From contig NC_089981.1 in assembly GCF_036417845.1 (NCBI RefSeq), forward strand, positions 9,937,501 through 10,001,500: a stretch of DNA of 64,000 nt, given 5' to 3'. Numbering within the stretch: position 1 is the stretch's first letter; every line of letters starts with the position of its first letter. The translations under genes and the position numbers were made by a program. This document shows positions 22,521 through 32,605 of the stretch, piece by piece. Below the pieces are notes generated by a model, which was given only the letters and a program-made list of their open reading frames with translations, had not been told where the DNA came from and searched no databases. This DNA comes from Apteryx mantelli (Eukaryota; Chordata; Aves; Apterygiformes; Apterygidae).

Positions 22521-24094
22521 AGGTCAGCCCTCAGGAACCCCAGACCCTGGAGGCAAGAGAGAAAGTCTGGAGAAAGGAAGACTTTCCCTTGGTGGAGGAG
22601 GATCGGGTTAGAGATCATTTAAGCAAACTTGACACCCACAAATCCATGGGCCCCGATGGGATGCACCCACGAGTGCTGAGGGAGCTGGCGGATGGTATTG
22701 CTAAGCCACTCTCCATCCTCTTTGAAAGGTCATGGAGAACAGGAGAGGTGCCTGAAGACTGGAAGAAAGCCAGTGTCACCCCAGTCTTCCAAAAGGACAA
22801 GAAGGAGGAGCCAGGGAACTACAGGCCAGTCAGCCTCACCTCCATCCCTGGAAAGGTGATGGAGCAGCTCATCCTGGAGGCCATCTCCAAGCATGTGGAG
22901 GACAAAAAGGTGATCAGGAGTAGTCAGCATGGCTTCGCCAAGGGGAAATCATGCTTATCCAATCTGATAGCCTTCTCTGATGGAATGACTGGCTGGGTAG
23001 ATGAGGGGAGAGCAGTGGATGTTGTCTCCCTTGACTTGAGGAAGGCTTTCGACACTGTCTCCCATAACATCCTCATAGGGAAGCTCAGGAAGTGCGGGCT
23101 AGATGAGTGGACAGTGAGGTGGATTGAGACCTGGCTGAATGGCAGAGCTCAGAGAGTTGTGATCAGCGGTGCGGAGTCTAGTTGGAGGCCTGTAGCTCGC
23201 GGTGTCCCCCAGGGGTCAGTCCTGGGTCCAGTCTTGTTCAACTTCTTCATCAATGACCTGGATGAAGGCACAGAGTGCACACTCAGCAAGTTTGCTGACG
23301 ATACAAAACTGGGAGGAGTGGCTGATACGCCAGAGGGCTGTGCTGCCATTCAGAGAGACTTGGACAGGCTGGAGAGGTGGGCAGAGAGGAACCTCATGAA
23401 GTTCAACAAAGGCAAGTGCAGGGTCCTGCACCTGGGGAAGAATAACCCCATGCACCAGGACAGGTTGGGGGTTGACCTGCTGGAAAGCAGCTCTGCGGAG
23501 AAGGACCTGGGAGTGCTGGTGGACACCAAGTTAAGCATGAGGCAGCAATGTGCCCGTGTGGCCAAGAAGGCCAATGGTATGCTGGGGTGCATCAGGAAGA
23601 GTGTTGCCAGCAGGTGGAGGGAGGTGATTCTCCCCCTCTACTCAGCCCTGCTGAGGCCACATCTGGAGTACTGCGTCCAGTTCTGGGCTCCCCAGTACAA
23701 GAGGGATGTGGCACTACTGGAGCAAGTGCAGCGAAGGGCTACAAAGATGATTAGGGGACTGGAGCATCTCTCTTATGAGGAAAGGCTGAGAGAGCTGGGC
23801 CTGTTTAGCTTGGAGAAGAGAAGGCTGAGAGGAGATCTTATCAATGTGTACAAGTATCTGAAGGGAGGGTGTCGAGAGGATGGGGCCAGACTCTTTTCAG
23901 TGGTGCTGAGCGACATGACGCGAGGTAACGGGCACAAACTGAAACACAGACACTTCCATCTGAACATGAGGAAAAACTTTTTCACTGTGAGGGTGACAGA
24001 GCACTGGAACAGGTTACCCGGAGAGGTTGTAGAGTCTCCTTCTCTGGAGATATTCAAAACCCACCTGGATGCGATCCTGTACAATGTGCTCTAG
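22520..24094 (+). CDS. CR1 ORF2 reverse transcriptase, open frame
   Basis: An uninterrupted RT frame of about 525 codons: the [13 protein letters not shown] region, [19 protein letters not shown] (fingers), [14 protein letters not shown], motif A ([13 protein letters not shown], with the catalytic Asp kept but Leu-Arg replacing Phe-Ser), [13 protein letters not shown] and an intact FADD box. It then continues through the conserved C-terminal domain to a stop just before the 3' tail. It is the best preserved RT here, but the frameshift upstream uncouples it from the endonuclease. Confidence 0.9.
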   Translation, partial: QVSPQEPQTLEAREKVWRKEDFPLVEEDRVRDHLSKLDTHKSMGPDGMHPRVLRELADGIAKPLSILFERSWRTGEVPEDWKKASVTPVFQKDKKEEPGNYRPVSLTSIPGKVMEQLILEAISKHVEDKKVIRSSQHGFAKGKSCLSNLIAFSDGMTGWVDEGRAVDVVSLDLRKAFDTVSHNILIGKLRKCGLDEWTVRWIETWLNGRAQRVVISGAESSWRPVARGVPQGSVLGPVLFNFFINDLDEGTECTLSKFADDTKLGGVADTPEGCAAIQRDLDRLERWAERNLMKFNKGKCRVLHLGKNNPMHQDRLGVDLLESSSAEKDLGVLVDTKLSMRQQCARVAKKANGMLGCIRKSVASRWREVILPLYSALLRPHLEYCVQFWAPQYKRDVALLEQVQRRATKMIRGLEHLSYEERLRELGLFSLEKRRLRGDLINVYKYLKGGCREDGARLFSVVLSDMTRGNGHKLKHRHFHLNMRKNFFTVRVTEHWNRLPGEVVESPSLEIFKTHLDAILYNVL

Positions 24095-24178
24095 GTGACC
24101 CTGCTTGAGCAGGGGGGTTGGACTAGATGATCTCCAGAGGTCCCTTCCAACCTCAGCGATTCTGTGATTCTGTGATGA

Positions 24179-25406
24179 GGAGTCACCTTCTGGTCCTGAA
24201 GATGAGCCGTTTCCTCCAAGGCCTGGCCAGCAAAAGCAAACCTTCCTTAACTGTAACAGGTAACTGCCCGTGTCCTTTCATTGAAATTCTTCCGATTGCT
24301 GGGGCTTTCCAAGCTGTCGTGGCCATTGCAAGTGGGAGGGGCGTTAGATGAGGGAGGACAGAAGAGTTAGTCCAGGGTGCTCTGGTATCAAAAACTGCAA
24401 GCAGGAAGCATGGGGATATAACTAGGTGCTAGAGTTGTAGGAAAGCAAGTAGCTCCAGCCGATCATCCGGAAGGAGCCAGCCTCCTTTTCCTCCACCAAA
24501 GACGTCCACAGACAATTAGGGCATGCTGATTTCATGCATGCTGTTCTTCAAGGATTCAAGGCCAAAGAAATATGTTGTCCCTCCTCTTAGCTAAAAAAAT
24601 GCAGTGTGGGTTTGTGGAGTCACCTAGCTTCCCAGATTAGGAATGCAGGAGTGACTCAAGAAAATTGAGGAATGGCCAGCTAAAAGAGCATAATAAAAAC
24701 CCTGCAAAAAAGGGCTTCATTTGTGATCTTTAAGCCACTATGCTTACATTCATATTTTGATAGTGCAATGTGAAAGTAATTCAATCCCACAGTGGAGAAG
24801 TTAGCTTATGGGGTCCCAGCTGCGTCAGTAGTTTTTCTCACTCTCTCTTACTGTGCTGCTCAGGAAGGCTTCTGACCCACAGAACTTGGTCCAGTCTCTA
24901 GGCTCCTTGGCCTGAGCCAGAAAAGGTCCTGCAGTACTGGGAGGGCAAAAAAAAAGAAAAAAAAACAGTGCTATTCACAGATGTATTCCATGATAACAGA
25001 GCAAAAACCACGAGAAAGTTGTATTTGCAATCTAGGAGAGAGCACACAAGGAAAGATGAAACCATCTGAATGAAGGAATCTAATAAATATCCTCCAGTTC
25101 TATGGACTCACAGGAATGTTTTGCACTTTGTTAGATACAGCTAAGGCCTTTCAGAGCCCACGGCATTTCTTTTCCCACAAGGTTCTTCTGCTCCTTCCCG
25201 ACCACCTTCTCCATTTCCAGTGGACCCCCTGCACCTAAACTTGACCAAGGCAGAGGCCTCAAGGCTGCTCAGTCAAGACATACTGAACAAAGGAGCCTCA
25301 CGGCCGGGGGGAAGAGAACCAGACCAGCGTGTGCTGGACGAAGAAAGACACCTTGAACATCTGTGTCTTGATCGATCACTTCCTTTGCAAACTTCTTGTT
25401 TTGCAG
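24179..25406. other. Sequence upstream of the first visible ATAD2-like exon
   Basis: No AAA1 exons of ATAD2 are recognisable here, although this is where a full-length gene would have them. A frame at 25220-25404 is open but I could not match it to ATAD2. The stretch also holds A-runs near 24950. Confidence 0.45.
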
Positions 25407-28400
25407 TTACGCTCCTAGCAATGCTTGTTGCCAGCCAGCATGTCACAGGCCCAGGTTCTTAATCGCTGGAGAGCCCGGGTACGGGCAAAGTTCCCACTTG
25501 GCGCCTGCACTAATACACACGCTGGAGAGGTTTGCGGTTCACGTGCTGGACCTGCCGGCTCTCTTTGCTAGCAGCACCTCACCCAAAGAAAGATGCGCAC
25601 AGGTACCTCTTCTCTCTGCAATCTCACAGGATGAATAGACTCAGGGGAAGCAGGCAGACCTCCCGTGGTTAATGGTGGTGGCCTGGCTTTCCTCTGCTTC
25701 CTGTGGTGTTTATTTCGCGCTGAAAGAACACTTTTCTTGTACGCTGAACAATGCAGAAGAAGGACGTTGTGCATGAGCATCTTTTCCATTCCAGGCTAAA
25801 CAGCAATGATGTTGCTAGCAGCTCAGGGAGCTCCAAGATGCTCCTGATAAAGCCCTCTGCATGGCAAGAGCTGCTGCTCACGACAGCAGGCTCTCCAGAG
25901 TTGTTTCCCTTGCCTCTTCAGGCTCTGTAGCTCCCAGGAGGCGCCTCTGCCTCAGCCTGACTGCACATCATGCCCTTTCTCTAGCCTCCCTCTTTATAAC
26001 ACTGAAATGCAACCCAGGCTTGGGAGGGGGGAAGAAAAGGGTTTCTCTTCTCTCATCATACCGCAGGGAAGAGGCAAGAACACGCTTGCTGGATTCGAGC
26101 GGTGTAGCAGTGGCCCCAGGCTGATGTGGACCCTGCTGAAGGGCTGGGCCTGTTTTTTCAAGCACACTACCACTCACACTGGGCGTGAGGCTCTGGGCGA
26201 GTTACCTGACATCTAAGCAGTTTGGAAATCAGGCAGAGATTCAGGCCTGCCTCTCGCTGTGAAGAGGCTGAAGGAACTGGGTCCAAGCAGCAATGTTACC
26301 TTATTCTTGGTGGCTTGTTTGGACGCTTTGTCTTTGTGCACTCCCGTTTTGCAGGCAATTTTGATTGATCCATTGTTGTTCAGCAGCAGCCTCTGCTACC
26401 CGCTTCAACAGTCTTCTCCAAACTTCCTTTTGACTAGTTGATCCGAGAAGCCCAGAGGACAGCACCGAGCATCCTTTCTATTCCACATATCCATGCCTGG
26501 TGGGAGGCTGCCAGACTCACCTTGAGAGCTACGCTCACAACATTACTAGAGGGCATTCCAGCATATGCTCCAGTGCTGTTGCTCGCTACGTCGGATGTTT
26601 GCCATGCAGATCTCCCGCCAGAGGTATTTCTCTCACTGCCTTCCCGGCTTCTTTCAGTCTCATGTTAATTTATCACTCCATTAAGCACCCAAATACTGTG
26701 CTCTCCTAAGCCATTCAACACCGGCATTACTAGGGCACCCTGCTGGCATCTCTTCCCTCTGCAGTTGCCACAAGGCTTCAACCTGAAGGGCAGCAAGGCA
26801 AGTAAATCCAAAACAGGCAACCTAGGAGATGCTCAGTGTCCTCCCTTGGAGCACTGGAACCTCGGGTCGCTTCACAGAGCTTTAATCCTAGAGGTGTTCC
26901 TTAAAGAAGATGCCCTAAATTGCCCTGCCGACCCACTACAATCTCGCCTTTAAGGCCAAGAAGCAAACTTGTTCTAGTCTCTCCCTTATTCAAAGCATTC
27001 CTCAGCTTCACTGGAAAAGGAATTCATCTTTGTGGAGCAGAACACAAATTTTTTTGGGGGGGGGCTTACGGCTGCGCTGTCTTTTCTCCTCCCACCTCAG
27101 GTACGAGCTTTATTTTCTGAGCTTTACGGAGAAGTTTTCAATGTCCAGTCACCTAGCGAGGAGGAAGGGAGAAAGTTTTTCGAGGACTTGTTTGTCCAGA
27201 AAGCTGCTAAGCCTGCTGCACCACAAAAGAAAGCAGGTGAGCCTATTCTACAAACACAGCGTTGCTATCTCTAGCTTAGCAGCCATTCGGCATTTGCTTT
27301 GGTAATAGATTTCCTGGCACGAAGGTTTACTCTGCTTGTGTCCGCGCATCATCACTTGGCTAACCTTTTCTGGTTGACTGAAGCTTGTCAGGCACGGGAA
27401 GTCCTCCTGCCTGTGGCATCACCACCTGAGCCTCGACTGCTGAGAGAGGAGGAGGAGAGGCAGCTCGAGGAGCAAGGGGACGAGACATGGCCAGCGGTGC
27501 CTGCAGAGTCCAGCACACCCCTCTCTACTGGCAAGTCCTTTCTTCCTTTTTTCTTTTTTTCTTTTTTCCTTTTTTGGAGAAGGTGCCAATGACATCGATA
27601 TCTTCCCTCTTGTCATGGCATACCTGCTTTTGGTGATGCCAGTGGCTTTATGCCAAAGGCATTCCACTTCCAAAGGCATTTCCAAAGGCATTCCATTAGG
27701 TGCAGCATGTGAGGTCAGTCCCCAGGACAGTCACTCAACGTGCTTATGAAATAAAGCCCAGCCACAGAGCTTGGCTCACACTGTAAAACACTGGCCTCGA
27801 TGGCCCCGCAACGGCTAACTTCTCAAATGTAACATGTTTAGAGCAGTTGCTGAACACTCCACAAGTTCTTATGGTAATAGGAAACAGTGAGGATTTTTCC
27901 TGTGCTTTTGCTTCCTTTTTCTCTTCCTCTCCCTCTTGCCTTCCTGCCCACCAGCCCCCCACAAAGTCATTGCTGTCTGTCTGTGAGGCTTAGGCAACCT
28001 CTGTTTTTGGAAGACAGGGGAAGGAGAGCTTGTCTCCAAAGACTTTTCTGCTTCTCACCTCTTTTACTTCCTGTGATGAGAGACGAAGCCACCTGAGCTT
28101 ATGACCCTGCTTTGTGCTCTTGCCTTCGGTCTACAGTCTGCTCTGTGCACAAAATCTTCAAGGGCGTTCTTTTATGCATGATATAATCTAACCAGTTCTT
28201 GCGCTTTTTAAGTCTAATAACAATTGGACTCCCTTCACTTGCTGCCTTCTCTCCCTCAACACATGCATGTAGTGAGCCAGCACAATGGTACTTCAGTCCC
28301 TCTCACCATTTCCCTTGTGCACCAAGTAAGACGACGGTGCTAGATTTTGCAGACAGAACTGCTTAGCTAATGCTTTGGCTTGCTTTTTCTCCTATCTCTG

Positions 28401-29571
28401 TGCAGCTGCCTGCAGACAAAAGCGAAGGAGGAACGCATCGCCCTCAGAGAGCCTAGCAGAGAAGAGGAGGAAATGCTCACCCCCTGCTGAGAAGGAAACC
28501 AGCATCTCTCTCAGGGTAGGTTGGAGCTCACTGATCCACCTTTGCTTCCTGCTCTGCTGACAACCCTTGAGCTATCCATTATGCCAGCAGAGCTGCAGGC
28601 ATGGGCAACATTCAGCTAACAGGGAGACAGAAGCACCTCAGGAGGCTCCCACTGCCAGCTGGAAGCCCTCTTTCTAGAAGCTCTGTGGCCTCTCTTCAAA
28701 AGATGCATTTCGCAGGGCCCTGCATTGCAGCCACAGAAGCTCATCCAAGGCAAGAGGGCCTTTGCTGTGGCAGCCGCTGTCCTTTACTACAAAACGGGCC
28801 ATGGCAGTTCCTGCTGTTCTCAGAGAAGTTCACTTGCAGTTAGGATCATGGAGGTGATAGCCTGAGGAACAGCACAATGCTAGCTGAAACTGGAGCCTTG
28901 CTTTTTCTCGCAAGTCGGACACAGCAGCTCATTTCCTCCATGGAAATCTGCTGCGATATTTAGTCTGGTCTTGGACGTTTCACTCCTTCTTTATTTAGCC
29001 ATACAAGGAAGGAGGATGCGAGTTGTGTGGGACCATTTTCTTTTGTGTCTGAACACATCGAGAGCCTATTCAAATGATCTCGTGCTAACGCAAACTTGTA
29101 CTGTCTCCCTTTTTTCTTCAGCAACTTTTGAAGGTCGTTGGCGACACAACAAAGCACTGCAACATCCGCCACCTCGAAAAACTACACCTGGTGCTCAGCC
29201 AGTGTGTTTACCGCCATCGGCAAGACGATGACAAAACGCAGTTGATAGAGGTACTTTGCTTACACAGCACTTCCTGTCACTGTTCTGCACTTCTTCCTTG
29301 TGCACAGTGGATATCCTGCTTATTCGCTATTCCTCTCTTTCCTGCTTAGCAGTCTGTGTTACATACGAGTTGCTGACTTCCACCCGGAAGGCATCTACAC
29401 AGACTTTCATTTTATACAAAGCAGCTAGCTACAGGATTTTACATTTCTATTCCAGCTTATAGCAAGTTTGCCTGTGTCTAGTTGGCAATTATTATTCCTT
29501 TTTTATCTTTTTTTTTAGTCTTTTTTTAGGAAATGAAGGAAGAAATTGAAAACTTCTCCTGTGCTCAGTAA
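25407..29571 (+). CDS. ATAD2-like gene: AAA2 module and C-terminus, seven exons, no bromodomain
   Basis: Exons by splice sites and homology are 25407-25602, 26438-26623, 27101-27236, 27384-27530, 28406-28515, 29122-29250 and 29530-29571. All phases join in one open frame of about 315 codons ending in TAA. Exon 1 has NACCQP and GEPGYGQSSHLAPALIHTLE (degenerate Walker A of the second AAA). Exon 2 has IREAQRTAPSI and HIHAWWE. Exon 3 has GEVFNVQSP and KFFEDL. Exon 4 has PPEPRLLREEEERQLEEQ. Exon 5 is Lys/Arg-rich (QKRRRN, AEKRRK). Exons 6-7 carry LSQCVYRHRQDDDKTQLIE and the C-terminus EIENFSCAQ. ATAD2 is a chromatin AAA ATPase with a bromodomain between the regions of exons 4 and 5. That domain is absent, and no AAA1 exons are visible upstream. 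The exon 4 donor would be GC (G|GCAAGT). It is a partial paralogue, either expressed or a young pseudogene. Confidence 0.85.
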
Positions 29572-29711
29572 CAGGAAACATGCTTCTACTCTGCCATTCT
29601 TTTTCATTATTTGCTGTTTAGTCCTCAGTGCACAATTCAGTGAAGAGAGCCTGTAGTTATCATATAAAGACATCTGTTTGTATATATATCCAAATACAGC
29701 GAGGCTATACC

Positions 29712-29717
29712 AATAAA
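29712..29717 (+). terminator. Polyadenylation signal of the ATAD2-like gene
   Basis: AATAAA lies 141 bases after the ATAD2-like stop codon on the same strand, a plausible short 3'UTR. Confidence 0.6.
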
Positions 29718-30019
29718 GCTCATATAAATCCTTTTAAGCTTTCTTACTGGCTGTTTGTTGCTGTTGTTGTTCCATACCTATTGCGTATACATACATGATC
29801 TGTTGACATAGAGGCGTTTGGCCTTCCTTTCGCATGTGCATTGCCTGAAAGTCACGTGCCTGGCATTTTTAGGAGACCAATGGTTGTCAGTGCCTTTGAC
29901 CTACACACATCTGGACGTCTTCCAAGTAATCTCAGTGCCTCTCTCAAAAGAAAGCAAGGGAAAACTCGACCATCTTTGCCCAAACGGTGACAGGCGGTTT
30001 TTCTGGCGCCGCCTGGGCT

Positions 30020-30900
30020 ACTGCTTATGCCGTTGTCTATTAGGCAAGGTTGCAAGGCAGCGCAGAGGTCATTCTTCTTCGGACCTGCTCGCGCCCCCAG
30101 GGGTTCTCAGAGAAGGAAAACAAAGCTGCAGCAAGCGTCGGGGAGGAAAACTCTTCCCCAGGCAGCGGCACTTTGCTGTGCTCGGGGCGCCCCGCGCCCG
30201 GGCACGTCTCAGCCCGCAGCGCTGCCTGCTGCCCGCCGCCCCCCCCCCCAGCAGCTCTCCTCTGCCCGCTCGGCGGCAAGCGGCGCTCGCGCTCTCTCGG
30301 CCCCTCGCCTCGGCCCCGGCCCCCCTTCTCGGCCCGCCAGCGCCCCCGGCAGCCGCTCCGCCGCCCGGCATGGCTCTCCCGGCGCAGCTCTCCGCCCGGG
30401 CGGCCGAGCCGAGCTGAGCCGCGCCGAGCCGCGCCGAGCCGAGCCGAGCCGAGCCGAGCCGCACCAGCCCCCGGCTCCCCCGGTGCCCACCCCCGCCCAC
30501 AGCGCCCGCCCGGCCCCCACCCGCCGCCACCCGCCGCGACCCCCAGCGCCGCCGGCAGCCGCGCTCCGCGCCGGGAGCCGCCCTCGCGCCGGGAAGCGCC
30601 CCCGAGCCCCGCCGAGGCTGCGAGCCTGCCCGGGGCTGCAGCGCCCATGGCGCCAGCTGCCCCCGCACCCTCGCCCCCGCCGCGCCTGCCGCGCTCTCGG
30701 CTCCGCGCAGCGGCCCCGCGCCCCGACGCCTCGCCGCCCGGCGCCCACGCTCTGCCCCGCCACTGCCCCGGCCCGCCACGCCCGGCCGCAGCCTGTGCTA
30801 GCGTGCCCCGCAGCCACGGCGCTCCAGCCCAGGGCGCTGCTGTTGCCCAGCGCTCTCCTGCTCGCCCCCGCCGAGCCTCTGCGCCTTCGCCACGGATGCG
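30020..30900. promoter_or_regulatory. CpG island
   Basis: About 0.9 kb of extremely G+C-rich sequence with many CpG dinucleotides, in otherwise AT-richer DNA. It includes a C-run at 30238-30250. Long open frames run on both strands (for example 30027-31385 + and 30040-31086 -), as expected from stop-codon scarcity. It probably marks a promoter or a remnant of one. I cannot say which gene it served. The nearest candidates are a transcript reading right, or one reading left toward the ATAD2-like 3' end. Confidence 0.75.
30408..30467. repeat. GAGCC pentamer repeat in the CpG island
   Basis: Repeated GAGCC/GCGCC units in tandem, with near-perfect copies at 30436-30462. The minus strand is the complementary GGCTC array. 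Confidence 0.85.
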
Positions 30901-31805
30901 AGCAGCGTGTACATTGCACTGCTTTAAAGGCTCGCGTCTGGCATTGTAACACAAGAAATCGGCTTGGGGCAATGGTAACTCCCTTGCCAGGCTTGCTTGC
31001 CTGGATCGGCAGCGGTAATGGGCCTTCTTCCCAACGGAGAGCTGCCAGAGGCTGGTCACAGCCTGCCCTTCTGAGCGCAGATCCAAAAGCTGCCCTGGCA
31101 GATGGCCGTTGGCAGACGTCCGTCGCAGAGCAAGCGGCCATGGGAGCGTCGTCTTTCTTTTCCTGCTTCTGCCTACTGCAAACAGAAATCAAGCAAAGAG
31201 CAGGCAAGAAAATCAGGAGGAGAGAGCGCTTCTGCCCTTCCCCTTTGTGCAGTGCAGTGCTGTGTGATGCAGCAGGAAGAGCCGAGAGCGAACAGCTGAA
31301 GGCGCCACACACACTTTACCCCAGACTTTGGAGAAACTCCAAGGCAGCTAAGCGCTTACGAAGGAAACAACCACCCGAGCTGTAAAACTGTGAGCATCCC
31401 TCAAGGGACACAGCCTTTGCTGATCTGGTTTTACATTTGACTCTCTGTGTCCTCTCAGAGAGGGCTGCTGCCCAGGCGCTACTGCTCCTCCACCTCTTCT
31501 ACCCTTTCACTTGAAAAGCCCTCCCTCCTGCTCTCTCTCCTTGCTGCTAGCACTGGTGTCGAATGGTAGTGCTCCGAGTGGGGCTGCTGCTTGCCTAGGT
31601 GCTTGCCCAGCACTCCCTGGCAGGGCAGCGCTACCCAATGCAGTGCACTTGCCCTGGACGATGGGAGCATCAGTGCAGCCCTCTTTGGCTTCAAGAGGTT
31701 CCGAAACCTCTTAGCCTGGGATTTGCACCTGCATCTTAGGGAGCAGAGTGTGCTGGGAACTGACAAGGATGGACTTGGTGGTGTGGCTGTGTGTTTCCAT
31801 CCCCT
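30901..31805. other. Right flank of the CpG island
   Basis: No gene recognised. MRGPR homology on the minus strand stops at about 31806 and does not continue into this stretch. Confidence 0.5.
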
Positions 31806-32495
31806 TCAGAATGAGCAGAAGAAGAGGACAGTGAGCATAATCAGGGTGAAGAGCCTGCCTGTTTGGAGGTGCTGGGAGCTGCACTTGCCTTTGAGGAAGA
31901 GGGTGAGGCTGAATACCAGCATGAGGGGCGTGCAGAAGAGGAAGTCCAGGACTCCAATGGTGATGAAGAGTCTGTGGCAGTTGCTGGAGGGGCGAACAGT
32001 GCAAGAAACGTACCCCAGCATGTTCAGCAGCAGCGAGAGGCTCCAGAGCAGGCTGGAGATGATGCCGGACAAGTGCTTTGGGCGATGGCTTCGGCACCAG
32101 CTGGGACAGAGGACAGACAGGCACCTCTCAATGCTGATGGCTGTCAGGAGATAGAAGCCAGTCCCGCACGTGAAAAGATCCAGGAAGAGGAATATCCCAA
32201 ACTGTACTCCCACATTGAAGTGCATCAGGCACTGAACTGTTTCGATGGCAATGCAGAGCAGGTAGCCAAAGTCAGCGGCAGCCAGCTTCAGGATGTAGAC
32301 AGTGAAGCGGTTCCTCTGGATGCGGAAGCCAAGGTACCACAGGACCGTGCCATTTCCCACCATACCAGAGGCAGAGCTGATGAGGCAGAAGCTTTCCATG
32401 AACTTGAGGAGAGCATATGACGGCCCTGCCTTTTGCACAGTCCCACTGTAATTAGTCCCTTCAGCCAGGCTTGAACTGCTTTGAAAGGAGAGCAT
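31806..32495 (-). pseudogene. MRGPR-like receptor, N-terminus to TM6, truncated
   Basis: The minus strand encodes 229 residues of a Mas-related G-protein-coupled receptor, a sensory/peptide-sensing class. I start it at the ATG giving MLSFQSSSSL. It has an N-glycosylation site (NYS), TM1 with GNGTVLWYLGF, the family motif NRFTVYILKLAAADF in TM2, TM3 ending in SIERCLSVLCPSWCR (the MRGPR version of DRY), TM4 (SLLWSLSLLLNML), and TM5-TM6 (LTLFLKG, TLIMLTVLFF). The frame stops inside TM6 and downstream sequence lacks TM7. About 90 residues of a normal receptor are missing. A TM7 plus tail fragment occurs 29 kb away on the same strand (2497-2727). The N-terminal part has no internal lesion. Confidence 0.9.
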
Positions 32496-32596
32496 TATGA
32501 ACTGATCAGTCACTATGAAATAACCAAAATGGAGAAAGTTTCTTCTTCTCTCTGTTTCTGCAAGAGACAGAGGGGAATTTGGTGACTGATACACTG

Positions 32597-32605
32597 CTTT
32601 TATAC
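32597..32605 (-). promoter_or_regulatory. TATA-like box upstream of the MRGPR-like gene
   Basis: TATAAAAGC on the minus strand, about 100 bases upstream of the chosen start codon. The position suits a core promoter, but I have no other support. Confidence 0.4.

Larger units (their letters stand above)
21686..24178 (+). mobile_element. CR1 LINE, long 5'-truncated copy with endonuclease and RT
   Basis: The longest CR1 in the window, about 2.5 kb. It starts inside the ORF2 endonuclease domain and ends with ATTCTGTG units at 24160-24175. ORF1 and the N-terminal endonuclease are absent. One frameshift near 22520 separates the endonuclease/linker frame from the RT frame. Its 5' edge coincides with the right end of segmental duplication unit A, and the sequence after its 3' end does not match the sequence following unit B. 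It is therefore not a simple later insertion into A. Confidence 0.95.

Noticed and set aside
30027-31385. Long open frames on both strands over the CpG island (up to 452 codons + and 367 codons -)
   Set aside because: They overlap on opposite strands, are low-complexity Pro/Ala/Arg or Gly/Ala/Arg, and are explained by lack of stop codons in G+C-rich DNA. No domain is recognisable.
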